Shown here in pieces: positions 47,887-57,486 of a DNA stretch of 64,000 nt. This DNA is from Rhizobium mesoamericanum STM3625 (GTDB lineage Bacteria > Pseudomonadota > Alphaproteobacteria > Rhizobiales > Rhizobiaceae). Location of the stretch: the NCBI RefSeq assembly GCF_000312665.1, contig NZ_HF536772.1:4068042-4132041 (forward strand), read 5' to 3'. The position numbers and the translations under genes were made by a program. Below the pieces are notes generated by a model, which was given only the letters and a program-made list of their open reading frames with translations, was not told where the DNA came from and searched no databases. Position 1 is the first letter of the stretch. The number at the start of each line of letters is the position of its first letter.

Positions 47887-50800
47887 GTGATGGACCTGTC
47901 GCGCTACCAGATGCACTTGCTACGCCAGGACGCCGTCAGCGCGCTTTATCGGGCAACGTCGAGTGACGGCGGTGCTCCCCTCCTACTGGTAACGGCAGCT
48001 TCCCCCGACACTGTCAGCGAATGCCACCCGCGTTTTGAATACGTGCTGTCTTTGGCGGACCGCCTCGATCAAAAGTGGGCCGCAACGCCATTATCGCTGG
48101 AACGTCATGACGGGCGAGAGTTCCTGGTGCTTCAGGACAAGGGCGGGCTGCCGCTGACCGCCGAGCTAGGCCGTCCATTCGAGCTGGGCCGATTTCTTGC
48201 CGTAGCCACCAACGCGGCCGCAGCCGTGAGACAGGTTCACGAAAGAGGATTGATCCACCGGGATCTCCGCGCAGACCGCTTTCTTGCCGACGACTTGGGA
48301 AGGGTTTGGCTGCTCGGCTTCGGAAAGGCTGGTCCACAGACAAACGTCTGCGAACTGCCTGCCACCGCTCGTGGAATGGCAGATTCCCTCCCTTACGTGT
48401 CACCCGAGCAAACGGGCAGGATGAAGCGGCCCGTCGACAGCCGCAGTGACCTCTATTCCCTTGGCGTCGTCTTCTACCAGATGCTGACGGGTGAACTGCC
48501 GTTCATGGCAACTGATGCGACGGAATGGATCCACTCACATGTCGCGCGCCGACCCATCCCGCCGCGCGAGCGAAACGAGGCGGTCCCTCCTGTTCTTGAG
48601 TCGATCGTACTCAAACTTCTAAGCAAGAATTCCGACGAACGATATCAAACCGCTGCGGGACTAGTCAGCGATCTGAGGCGCTGTCTGGATAGCTGGAATT
48701 CGACCGGTGCTCTCGAAGACTTCGAAGTCGGCACCGCCGACGGGGCGGATCGGCTGAATGTACCGGATCGGCTTTATGGTCGTTCCACCGAAATGGAGAC
48801 CATCGCATCCGCATTCGATTTTGTCAGATCGGAAGGCGGCAAGGCCGTGGCGCTCGTATCGGGTCCGACAGGGGTGGGAAAATCGTCTCTGATCCGCGAA
48901 CTCCGCAAGCTGATTTCGTCAAGTGAATGCATGTTCGCGTCGGGGAAGTTCGATCAGTACACCCGCGACATACCGTATGCGACCATCGCGCAGGCGTTCC
49001 GCGGTCTGGTGCGCCAGATCCTCGCTTTAGGGGAAAGCGAGCTGGGCCGCTGGCGCACGACCTTGCTGGCCTCTCTAGGTCCAAACGCTCAGCTCATGAT
49101 CAACCTCATCCCGGAGCTCGCCCTCGTCATTGGCGAGCAGCCGCCCGCACCGGAATTGCAGCCTCACGAGGCCAAAGCGCGCTTCAATCTAGTCTTTCAG
49201 CGATTCATCGAAGTATTCGCGCGCGCGGAACACCCCCTGGTGCTGTTCATCGATGACGTCCAGTGGCTGGATGTCGCGACCATCGAGCTCATCAAGACGA
49301 TCACCCTCGACGACCACGTCCGTCATCTGTTCTTGATCTTCGCCTACCGCGACGATGAGGTTCAGGCCGGACACCCGGTGCTTGGTGCGCGGGAAGCGCT
49401 GAGAAATGGGATCCGCCATTTCGAAGAGGTGAAGCTCGGCCCGCTGGACGAGGCCGAGATCGCCCAGCTTCTTGCCGACATACTCAGAAGAGAGATCGGA
49501 TCAGTTGCTTTTCTGGCACAGCTCGTGGGACAAAAAACCGGAGGAAATCCATTCTTTGTCCTGCACTTTCTTGAGGCTCTTGAGCTAGAGGGGCAGCTCG
49601 CATTCGACCAGAAGCGCGGCGAGTGGACTTGGGACGAGAGTCGGATCAGTGCGACCAGGATCACTGACAACGTCGCAGATCTGGTCGTTTCCAAGCTTGG
49701 GAGGCTTCCTTCACGGGCCCTCGAAATCGTGAAGTTGATGTCATGTCTCGGCAACGGCGCCTCGGCTGAGATCATCGCGGTGATCACGGGCAAGACGCAA
49801 CAGCAGATCGCCGAAATCCTGCAGGAGGCTGTAGCTGGAGGGCTGCTTTTCCGCTCTGAAGACGACTTCGTCCTTGTTCACGACAGGGTTCAGGAAGAGG
49901 CCTACCGGATGATACCGCAGGCCGAGAGGCCCGAAATCCATTTCCGGATCGGTCAGGCGCTATTATCCAACCTTCCACCGGATGCATTGAAGACCCGCAT
50001 TTTCCAGGTCGCAGACCAGCTTGCACGGGGACTTGGGCAAGTGTTGTCCGGGGACGAAAGCGTCCAGATAGCCGAAGCATTCCTCGATGCTGGCAGGCTC
50101 GCCAAGGCTAACGTGGCCTATCACGCAGCCTTGAAGTACCTTAGGACGGGCTTGAGCCTTCTCGGGGACGATGCCTGGGAACAATACGATCTGAGATTCG
50201 CCCTCGAACTGCAACAAGCCGAGTGCGAGTTCCTTACGGGCGAACACGCTGTCGCCGAAACACACCTCGGCGGACTAGCCGCGCATGCCCGCAACCGCGT
50301 CGATCGTGGGGCGGTGGTCGGGCTCCGCTCCTCGCTGAACCTTACGCTCGGCGATCAGGACAAGGCTGTCGAAGTGGCGTTGGAATACCTTCGGGATTTC
50401 GGGATCGAATGGACGGCCCATCCAGCGGACGACGAAGTGCGTGCTGGCGTCGAAGAGCTTTATCGGCAATTGGCAGGGCGGCCCGTAAATAAGCTTGTGG
50501 AACTGCCGAGAATGAGAGATCCGGATTGGCTCGCCGCGATGGAGGTCCTGGCCTACACCATCCTCCCAGCCATCGTTACGGACCGAAACCTCGAAGACCT
50601 CATCTATGCGAAGATGGTTTCCCTCAGCCTTAGCCATGGCAACTGCGATGCATCCTGCTACGCCTACGTCTCAGTCATCATTCCCTTGGGGCTGAGGTTC
50701 GGCGATTACGAAACTGGGAAGCATTTCGGAAAGCTGGGTCTGGACCTCGTTGACAGTCATGGGCTGGATCGCTTCAAGGCTCGGGTCTACTCCTGCTACG

Positions 50801-53358
50801 GCTGCTTTGTAGTCCCTTGGACCCAGCATCTCCCGGCCTCGGAGCATTACTCCCGCCAGGCGATGGCCGTTGCGATTGCCGGGGCGGATGTGGTGTTCAG
50901 TGTCGCTCCGGCGCAGGCCCTCGTTTCACACCTTCTTGTAGGCGGTGTACCCCTCGACATGGTGCAGAGGGATGCGCAGAGCTTCCTCGTTGGGGCGAGA
51001 CGAACCGGTTTCTCGCTCGCGGCAGACGGTGCGGTCGCACAGCTGCTACTGATACGAGAGCTCGGCGGTTTTGACCGACCGGAAACAGGCGACGCTCTGC
51101 CGGAGATGAACTCGTTCGAATCTTATCTCCAAGAAGCGGGTGATCGGCTGAAGATTGTGTCTGAATGGCACTGGATCTATCGCATGCAGGCCCGGTTCCT
51201 GTCGGGGGACTATCCCGGAGTTTTAGAGGCCGCCCGCCGCACGGGGGGCGCCGTGCACGTTCGGTCTTTCATCGAGATAGCGGAGTTCCATTTCTACAAG
51301 GCGCTGGCCCACGCAACCTTAGCCACTGAGGCAAACAAAGCGGATCGGGTATCGCATCTCGAAGCCATCCGCAGCCATCGGGTCCAGATCGATGCTTGGG
51401 CGCGGAGCAGCCCAGAGAACTTCACCAACAGAAGCCTACTTCTCGCGGCCGAAGCGGCGCGCCTCGACGACAGGCAGGTGGAAGCTCTCCAACTCTACGA
51501 GGAGGCGGCTGGTTCCGCCCGCCATTATGGGTTCGTTCAGAACGAAGGGTTGGCAAACGAACTGGCCGCGCGGTTCTGCGCTCACCTCGGCCTGAGGGCT
51601 ACCGCGGATAATTTCCTCAGGAGCGCTCGATCCTGCTACGTCCGCTGGGGTGCGCTCGCGAAGGTACGGCAGCTGGACGAACAGTGGCCCGGTCTGATTG
51701 AACAAACAGAGAAGGCCAACAGTGTCCTGGCAGATTCCCAGCCGCTGGATATGGCGGCAGTGTTCACGATGTCGCAGGCGGTCTCAGGAGAAATCCTGCT
51801 CGATCGCCTGATCGAACGTCTCATGATCACAGTCCTGGAGCACTCCGGCGCGGTCCGGGGGCTATTGCTGCTCCCCAGGGACGGTCAGATGCAGATCGTC
51901 GCCGAAGCCGTCACCGACGACGACCGGATTTCGGTGAGGCTCGAAAATTTCACGCGCAGCCTTCCGGAAACGGTGCTGGCGTATGTGACGAGGACGCAGG
52001 AAGTCGTGATCCTCGACGGGGTCCTGAACGACTCCTTTGCCAGCGATCCCTACTTCCAGGATGCTCCTTCGACTTCGATACTATGCGTCCCGATCGTCAA
52101 GCTGAAACAACTGGTCGGCGTCCTCTTCCTTGAGAACGGGCTTTCCACCAACCTCTTCACGCAGGAACAGGTGGCTGTCCTGGAGCTTCTGGCGTCGCAG
52201 GCCGCAATATCCCTGGAAAACGCCGGGCTGTACCAAGCTGCGAGAGACACACAGGAAAAGGCCCGGCGCGCGGCCGAGGAACTTCGACAGGCGTACGACA
52301 TGATCCCAGCGCTTGCATGGACCAGCGACATCGATGGCACGCTTCTGAGCTTCAACAAGCGGTGGTACGACTTCACGGGACTGACGCGGGAGCAGTCGAT
52401 GGGTGAAGGCTGGGCAAGGGCCATACATCCTGAAGACATTGGGAAGGTCCAGCGGAAGTGGGCGGAGGTGCTTCACCTAGGCGAGGCAGGCGAAATCGAG
52501 GCGCGCATGCGCCGCTCTGACGGCGCCGTCCGCACTTTTCTTATCCGGGCGACCCCCATGCGGGACGAGCACGGCGCCATCATCAAGTGGTATGGCACCA
52601 ACATCGACATTGATGACCTTAAGAGAATGGAGGAGGCCCAAAGCCTGCTCGCGCGAGCGGGCAGGTTGACGGCGCTGGGGGAACTGACAGCCTCCATTGC
52701 CCACGAAGTCAATCAGCCCCTAATGGCCATCGTCATGAACGCTGCAACCTGTCTGAAGTGGCTTAGCGAGGATCAGATCGACGTCGGGGAGGCACGGGAG
52801 GCAGCGGAACGGATCATCCGCGACGGTCACAGAGCAGGGGATGTCATCGCCAGCATCCGTGCGCTTGCAAGAAAGGCACCGTTGTCCATGGAGATCCTCG
52901 AAGTCAATTCGATGATCGAGAGCGTGATCGTGTTGACGCGAGGGGAACTGCAGCGGCAGGGCATAGTGCTTTCGACGGACCTCGATCCCAGTGCCGGAGC
53001 GGTTGTCGGGGACCGTATTCAGCTGCAGCAGGTCGTCCTCAATCTGATTTTGAATGCTGCCGAAGCCATGGCATCGGTACCAGGCGGAAAGCGACAGCTT
53101 CATCTGCGAACGGAACGCCGGGACGATGGCAAGGTACTGATCGTGGTGGCCGACAGTGGGACGGGGGTCGATCCACAGAAGAGCGACCAGATATTCGACG
53201 CCTTCTTCACGACGAAGGAAGCGGGTCTGGGCATGGGCCTGTCGATATGCCGCTCGATTGTCGAAGCCCATGGCGGCACTCTCTGGGTGGCGCCGAACGA
53301 ACCGACGGGCAGCGTGTTCTCGTTCACGCTGAAGGGAGGGGCCGTAGTCCAGACTTAA
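47887..53358 (+). CDS. Giant kinase-like/AAA ATPase/GAF/PAS/histidine kinase sensor
   Basis: 1823 residues (GTG 47887; ATG 47890 equally good). Ser/Thr-kinase-like domain (about 10-270) with the catalytic loop HRDLRADRFL, but GFG in place of DFG and no clear VAIK lysine, so it may not phosphorylate. An AAA/AAA_16-type ATPase follows with Walker A SGPTGVGKSS (about 325) and Walker B-like LVLFIDDVQWLD. After a helical TPR-like repeat region come GAF (about 1270-1450), PAS (about 1470-1578; NIDIDDLKRMEEA), HisKA SIAHEVNQPLMAIV and HATPase_c (LILNAAEAM, GMGLSICRS). Cytoplasmic. The end is paralogous to the kinase at 14.6 kb. No receiver gene is adjacent, so it should act on an unlinked regulator. 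Confidence 0.93.
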   Translation: MMDLSRYQMHLLRQDAVSALYRATSSDGGAPLLLVTAASPDTVSECHPRFEYVLSLADRLDQKWAATPLSLERHDGREFLVLQDKGGLPLTAELGRPFELGRFLAVATNAAAAVRQVHERGLIHRDLRADRFLADDLGRVWLLGFGKAGPQTNVCELPATARGMADSLPYVSPEQTGRMKRPVDSRSDLYSLGVVFYQMLTGELPFMATDATEWIHSHVARRPIPPRERNEAVPPVLESIVLKLLSKNSDERYQTAAGLVSDLRRCLDSWNSTGALEDFEVGTADGADRLNVPDRLYGRSTEMETIASAFDFVRSEGGKAVALVSGPTGVGKSSLIRELRKLISSSECMFASGKFDQYTRDIPYATIAQAFRGLVRQILALGESELGRWRTTLLASLGPNAQLMINLIPELALVIGEQPPAPELQPHEAKARFNLVFQRFIEVFARAEHPLVLFIDDVQWLDVATIELIKTITLDDHVRHLFLIFAYRDDEVQAGHPVLGAREALRNGIRHFEEVKLGPLDEAEIAQLLADILRREIGSVAFLAQLVGQKTGGNPFFVLHFLEALELEGQLAFDQKRGEWTWDESRISATRITDNVADLVVSKLGRLPSRALEIVKLMSCLGNGASAEIIAVITGKTQQQIAEILQEAVAGGLLFRSEDDFVLVHDRVQEEAYRMIPQAERPEIHFRIGQALLSNLPPDALKTRIFQVADQLARGLGQVLSGDESVQIAEAFLDAGRLAKANVAYHAALKYLRTGLSLLGDDAWEQYDLRFALELQQAECEFLTGEHAVAETHLGGLAAHARNRVDRGAVVGLRSSLNLTLGDQDKAVEVALEYLRDFGIEWTAHPADDEVRAGVEELYRQLAGRPVNKLVELPRMRDPDWLAAMEVLAYTILPAIVTDRNLEDLIYAKMVSLSLSHGNCDASCYAYVSVIIPLGLRFGDYETGKHFGKLGLDLVDSHGLDRFKARVYSCYGCFVVPWTQHLPASEHYSRQAMAVAIAGADVVFSVAPAQALVSHLLVGGVPLDMVQRDAQSFLVGARRTGFSLAADGAVAQLLLIRELGGFDRPETGDALPEMNSFESYLQEAGDRLKIVSEWHWIYRMQARFLSGDYPGVLEAARRTGGAVHVRSFIEIAEFHFYKALAHATLATEANKADRVSHLEAIRSHRVQIDAWARSSPENFTNRSLLLAAEAARLDDRQVEALQLYEEAAGSARHYGFVQNEGLANELAARFCAHLGLRATADNFLRSARSCYVRWGALAKVRQLDEQWPGLIEQTEKANSVLADSQPLDMAAVFTMSQAVSGEILLDRLIERLMITVLEHSGAVRGLLLLPRDGQMQIVAEAVTDDDRISVRLENFTRSLPETVLAYVTRTQEVVILDGVLNDSFASDPYFQDAPSTSILCVPIVKLKQLVGVLFLENGLSTNLFTQEQVAVLELLASQAAISLENAGLYQAARDTQEKARRAAEELRQAYDMIPALAWTSDIDGTLLSFNKRWYDFTGLTREQSMGEGWARAIHPEDIGKVQRKWAEVLHLGEAGEIEARMRRSDGAVRTFLIRATPMRDEHGAIIKWYGTNIDIDDLKRMEEAQSLLARAGRLTALGELTASIAHEVNQPLMAIVMNAATCLKWLSEDQIDVGEAREAAERIIRDGHRAGDVIASIRALARKAPLSMEILEVNSMIESVIVLTRGELQRQGIVLSTDLDPSAGAVVGDRIQLQQVVLNLILNAAEAMASVPGGKRQLHLRTERRDDGKVLIVVADSGTGVDPQKSDQIFDAFFTTKEAGLGMGLSICRSIVEAHGGTLWVAPNEPTGSVFSFTLKGGAVVQT

Positions 53359-53375
53359 CCTGACGGCGACGATCG

Positions 53376-53759
53376 CTACTGTACGGGTTCTATTGGGTCG
53401 ACGGGGTAGATGATCCCGGCGAACTGAGTCATGTCGCGCTCGCCGCCCCTGAAACACCGACCGCGGGATGCGACGAGACGGTATACATTGAGTGCGCCTC
53501 TAACCCGGTACTGGACGCTGTAGGTACCGCACGATGCGATGGCGTTGTGCATCTGGAGCGCAACTTCCGGGAGGTCGTCCGGGTGTATGCGGGCCAGGTA
53601 GGCGGACATCTTTTGCCCGGTCATTGAGACCTCGAAAGGAAAGCCGAAGAGCAGGGCCACGGAGCTATCGCCAAAAACGAGATCCGTCCCTACGTTCCAG
53701 GTGAAAATGCCTGCCTCTTCCAGTTCCAAGGCGCCGATCGACTGGAGATCGAAAATCAT
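53376..53759 (-). CDS. Single PAS-domain protein
   Basis: 127 residues that form one PAS fold: an N-terminal helix (LQSIGALELEEAGIFTWNVGTD), then LFGFPFEVSMTG and IHPDDLPEVALQMHNAI, and a beta-sheet end QYRVRGALNVYRLVASRG. No output domain. It is convergent with the giant kinase gene (17 bp apart). It may compete with or feed a PAS kinase; the ligand is unknown. Confidence 0.8.
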   Translation of the reverse strand: MIFDLQSIGALELEEAGIFTWNVGTDLVFGDSSVALLFGFPFEVSMTGQKMSAYLARIHPDDLPEVALQMHNAIASCGTYSVQYRVRGALNVYRLVASRGRCFRGGERDMTQFAGIIYPVDPIEPVQ

Positions 53760-53857
53760 TGACTGCTCCCGCTCACCATAGGTGCCTCAATCGGGTACTG
53801 CCGTGTCATATTATTTGCAACTATGAGGCGGTCCTTTTCGTGGGCTTCTAACCAGAA

Positions 53858-53912
53858 CTCACAGAGATGAACAGGCTTGGGATCGGCTCTGCGGCGGCTC
53901 ACAACAACTCAC
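53858..53912 (+). promoter_or_regulatory. CTCAC-type repeats upstream of MBL hydrolase-TehA operon
   Basis: CTCAC at 53858-53862, then 53898-53902 and 53908-53912 (40 and 10 bp apart, all multiples of 10), plus CTCTG at 53887-53891, which is 11 bp ahead of the pair. They lie about 90-145 bp before the MBL gene. Least regular of the arrays but of the same motif. Confidence 0.45.
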
Positions 53913-54001
53913 TACAACGCATTCGCAATAGCGGGTTCGACGCGACAAACTGCGGCTTGAAGCGGGACGGTTTCGCCCGCGTGCGAGCTAAGGATCTGAC
54001 G

Positions 54002-54880
54002 ATGAGTCCAGAACGCGAAATGCTTCCGCCCGGTGTCTTCTCCAACGGCTTCCACACGCTCCGGCACGGCCTGTTTGACATTACGGTCTTGAGCGACGGC
54101 TACATTATGCTGCCGGGCGAGATACTCATGCCTGATGCCAGAAGCGGGGAGCGGGTGGACACCCTTGGGCGGCTTGGCGGGGACTCGGACAGCGCTCCCT
54201 TGCAGACCAACGTTCCGCTCATCCGGAAAGGTAGAGATATCATCCTGGTTGACACCGGGGCCGGAGCCAACTTCCAGCCAACCGACGGGCGCCTTGTTGC
54301 CAATCTCCACTTTATCGGGGCGGATCCGGCATCCATAACCAAGGTCGTTTTCACCCACGCCCATCCCGATCATTCCGGCGGCACCACGCGACCGGACGGT
54401 TCGCTCCTTTTTCCCAACGCGCACTACTATGTCAGCGAGGCCGAATGGGCGTTCTGGATGAATCCGGAATACGAAACCGCGATGCCGAAGGCTTTGCATG
54501 AATTTGCCCGCGGCGCGCAGAGGGATCTATTCGCGGTCGACGGCAGACTCTCCCTCGTGAAGCCGGGAGACGAGATCGTCTCCGGCATGAGCGTCGTCAG
54601 CACACGCGGGCACACACCCGGCCACATTTCGCTGGAGCTTGCCGGGGACGGCAACTTGCTCATCGCAGGAGATGTCATCCCGAACAATATCATATCTTTC
54701 GAAAACCCCGCCTGGCACTTCGGCTTCGACACCGAGCCGGAAATAGCCCTCGCAAACCGCGCGGGGCTTCTGGACAAGGCCGCCAACGAGAAGCTTCGCG
54801 TACTCGGCTATCACTGGACCTACCCCGGTGTCGGTTACGTCGACCGATACGGAAGCGCCTACAAGTTTGTGGAGGGCTAG
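54002..54880 (+). CDS. MBL-fold metallo-hydrolase (AHL-lactonase/arylsulfatase-like)
   Basis: 292 residues from ATG 54002; the longer frame from 53867 would cover the repeat region and is less likely. Zinc motif HAHPDHSGG (HxHxDH), with further ligands in RGHTPGH and IAGDVIPNN and a late HWTYPGVG. No signal peptide is seen at the chosen start, unlike related Tat-exported proteins. Likely a lactone or ester hydrolase. Followed by the TehA-type gene after four bp, with GGAGGG inside its end, so the two are coupled. Confidence 0.88.
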   Translation: MSPEREMLPPGVFSNGFHTLRHGLFDITVLSDGYIMLPGEILMPDARSGERVDTLGRLGGDSDSAPLQTNVPLIRKGRDIILVDTGAGANFQPTDGRLVANLHFIGADPASITKVVFTHAHPDHSGGTTRPDGSLLFPNAHYYVSEAEWAFWMNPEYETAMPKALHEFARGAQRDLFAVDGRLSLVKPGDEIVSGMSVVSTRGHTPGHISLELAGDGNLLIAGDVIPNNIISFENPAWHFGFDTEPEIALANRAGLLDKAANEKLRVLGYHWTYPGVGYVDRYGSAYKFVEG

Positions 54881-54884
54881 GGAC

Positions 54885-55868
54885 ATGCATGCTGGAGATC
54901 ATCCGGGTTTCCCGAGAGTGCCCGCGGGTATGTACGGGATGGTGCTGGGCCTCGCCGGACTTGGCGGCGACTGGAGGTTGGCGCACGAGCTATGGGGGCT
55001 TCCTGACATGATCGGCGAGGCGGTCAACGTCATTGCCGTCTGCGTCTGGGCTATCATCAGCGTCTTCTTCGCCGCCAAGTGGATCTTTGCCCGAGACGAA
55101 GCCATGGAGGAGGCCGAGCATCCCGTCCATTGTTGCTTCATCGGCCTTGCGGGCGTCGCGACGATGCTTGTCGCGCGGGCTGTCCTTCCGTATTCGCACT
55201 CGATGGCGGTAGTTCTTCTAGCCCTCGGAATGGGGTTCTCAATCCTGTTTGCTACCTGGCGGACCGGCATCATGTGGCGCGGTGGACGCGACCATGAAGC
55301 CACCACGGCGATACTATACTTGCCTACAGTGGCTGGGTCGCTTGTATCCGCCCTCGTGCTCGGCTCATTCGGATACACGGCGCTTGCGCAGCTTCTGTTC
55401 GGTGCCGGAATGTTCACATGGGCTGCGACGGAGTCTGTGCTTCTCCAGCGGCTTCTCACTGCGCCCGAGATGGCGTTGCCACTCAGGCCCACGCTTGGGA
55501 TACTCCTGGCACCTCCTGCCGTGGCTTGTGCCGCGTATCTCAGCCTGACGTCCGGCCCGCCGGATCTCTTCGCCAACGGGTTGCTGGGCTACTCTCTGCT
55601 TCAGGCCGCGCTTCTGATCCGGGTTTCGCCCTGGATCATGAAGCAGCCGTTCGCTCCGTCCTATTGGGCGGCAACTCTGGGTGCCACCGCGTTGGCTTCC
55701 GCCTCCATGAGGATGGTGTCCCGTGGCGGTGACAGTATCGGAACCCAGCTTGCGCCGTATCTGTTCATCTTCGCCAACGTGCTGGTAGGGGCGATTGCCG
55801 TCGGAACGATAGCGCTGCTCGCACAGGGAAAACTATTGCCCTCTTCACACGTTCCGGCGGCCGAGTAG
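54885..55868 (+). CDS. TehA/SLAC1-type transporter
   Basis: 327 residues from ATG 54885 (GGAGGG 8 bases upstream). Ten hydrophobic segments. The N-terminus has the TehA signature FPRVPAGMYGMVLGLAGLGGDWR, followed by AISVFFAAKW and later LLLALGMGFSILFATWRTG-like helices. The family carries anions such as dicarboxylates, chloride/nitrate or tellurite-linked species. Paired with an MBL hydrolase here, it may export or import the hydrolysis product (inference). Confidence 0.88.
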   Translation: MHAGDHPGFPRVPAGMYGMVLGLAGLGGDWRLAHELWGLPDMIGEAVNVIAVCVWAIISVFFAAKWIFARDEAMEEAEHPVHCCFIGLAGVATMLVARAVLPYSHSMAVVLLALGMGFSILFATWRTGIMWRGGRDHEATTAILYLPTVAGSLVSALVLGSFGYTALAQLLFGAGMFTWAATESVLLQRLLTAPEMALPLRPTLGILLAPPAVACAAYLSLTSGPPDLFANGLLGYSLLQAALLIRVSPWIMKQPFAPSYWAATLGATALASASMRMVSRGGDSIGTQLAPYLFIFANVLVGAIAVGTIALLAQGKLLPSSHVPAAE

Positions 55869-55869
55869 C

Positions 55870-57363
55870 TCAATGCGGAAGCCTGAACAGGTGCCGTATC
55901 TTGGCCGCCAATGAAATCGGATGCGCCTCCACGCCCGCGCTGCCATCCGCCCTTAAATGCTCCTCGGTCTCGACGCGCTTCGCCAGGAGCTGGCTCAGTT
56001 CCTCCACGAGCGCCGGACGCTCGTGCATCACACTCGCGAGATGGTCCTTCGAAATCTCGTAGACGACGACGAAGGTGAGGGCGCGCATGGTGGCGGGCTC
56101 CGGCGCCCCCATCAGCACCCCACGTTCGCCGAACAGATCTCCAGGAGCCAGTCGGGTCAGCTCCTCGCGCCCTCCATTGTCGTCGTCCAGCTCGACCGAC
56201 ACCACTCCGCTGCGCACGATCATCAAAGACGTCATTGAGGCATTCTGCGGTGCGATCACCACCCCCTTCTTGAACGTGCAGCGCGTCATGCTATTTGCGA
56301 CCGTCTCCATCTCGTCCTCGGTGAGGGCGGAGAACAGCGGGATCGATGTCAGGAGCCGCCAAGGCGTGCCGGGATGTTTGGAAGGGTCTGACGACGCTGC
56401 TTCGATTGGAACGTTCGCCGCCGTGGAGAGCTGGATGCCTGCCGCCTTGGCATGCCGATAAACCAGGTCGAAGATCTCGCTCTTGGCAGTTCCGGTTTGG
56501 CCGAGGCTGGCGACCTTGAAGGACAATTCGACTTCGACCGCGGAACCGTCGAGGCCTGTTACTGACACGGACGGCGGAGGGAACTTCAGGATCGAGTTCG
56601 CGCTAAGGAGCACGGTTCTCATCGTCTCCTCGATGGCTGCCGGCGTTCGTGTCGGAAGTGCCTTAATGACCACCTTGGATCCATGGATGGAGTCAGCACC
56701 AGTTAGATTGGTCAGTGTGGCCTTCGCGAGTGTGCTGTTGGGAACGATCACGAGGTCGTTGGTGTCGTTCAAGAGATGCGTCGAACGCCAGTTCGTCTCA
56801 ACCACCTGACCGCGGACGCCTCCCTCGACCTCGATCCAGTCGCCGACGGTGTACGGACGCCCGAGGTTCAGTGCTATCCCCGAAAAAACGTCGTTCAGAG
56901 TGCTCTGTAGTGCGAGACCCAGCACGATCGCGAAAACCCCGGAGGTAGCGATCAGGGTTCGCACCGGAAGGTCGAACACAAAGGCTATTATGGAGAGAGC
57001 CGCACCGAGATAGATAAACGCGACCAGCAAGTCTTGGATTAGGCGTCCTTCTCGGGGCTTTCGCTCGAAGATGAGGTAGACGCGCACCGAGCTGGCCAGA
57101 ACCATCGCGCCGCCAGCCCACCATGTCGCCTTGGCGATACCGATGAACGTCTTGTGGGTCAGATCTTCATCGGCGACGCCCGCAGTCCAGGGGGCCACGT
57201 CGTTGCCCACGAGCAAGATGGTGAGGATAACGAAGAATGCAATGTGAACGAGGAACCGCTCTGTCGGCCTACCGCGGACGAGGGTTCTCGCGAACACCAG
57301 GACGAGGACAAGCGCCGCGAACTGGGTGATCGGATCGAGCGCAAGCTGCAGGACTTTGTCCAT
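55870..57363 (-). CDS. MscS-type channel with C-terminal cyclic nucleotide-binding domain
   Basis: 497 residues from ATG 57363. Four to five membrane segments (about 10-160) lead to the MscS pore region (ATSGVFAIVLGLALQSTLNDVFSGIALNLGRPYTVGDWIEV) and beta domain (DLVIVPNSTLAKATLTN). A cNMP-binding domain occupies about 350-470 (PLFSALTEDEMETVAN, then PGDLFGERGVLMGAPEPATMRALTFVVVYEI with the PBC-like GERxxL...ATMRA motif). It resembles bacterial cyclic-nucleotide-gated (bCNG) channels of the MscS superfamily. Ends two bp from the TehA gene stop (convergent). Confidence 0.93.
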   Translation of the reverse strand: MDKVLQLALDPITQFAALVLVLVFARTLVRGRPTERFLVHIAFFVILTILLVGNDVAPWTAGVADEDLTHKTFIGIAKATWWAGGAMVLASSVRVYLIFERKPREGRLIQDLLVAFIYLGAALSIIAFVFDLPVRTLIATSGVFAIVLGLALQSTLNDVFSGIALNLGRPYTVGDWIEVEGGVRGQVVETNWRSTHLLNDTNDLVIVPNSTLAKATLTNLTGADSIHGSKVVIKALPTRTPAAIEETMRTVLLSANSILKFPPPSVSVTGLDGSAVEVELSFKVASLGQTGTAKSEIFDLVYRHAKAAGIQLSTAANVPIEAASSDPSKHPGTPWRLLTSIPLFSALTEDEMETVANSMTRCTFKKGVVIAPQNASMTSLMIVRSGVVSVELDDDNGGREELTRLAPGDLFGERGVLMGAPEPATMRALTFVVVYEISKDHLASVMHERPALVEELSQLLAKRVETEEHLRADGSAGVEAHPISLAAKIRHLFRLPH

Positions 57364-57486
57364 GATTGTAATCTTCACGTGGCCTGTTGATGTCCGCGCT
57401 ATTGACAGTGCAGGAGCGTCCCACGTCAAGAAGGCGCATGATGGCGGCTGGCGTGGCAGCCGAGGGAAGCGACCGCCACCGAAAAA

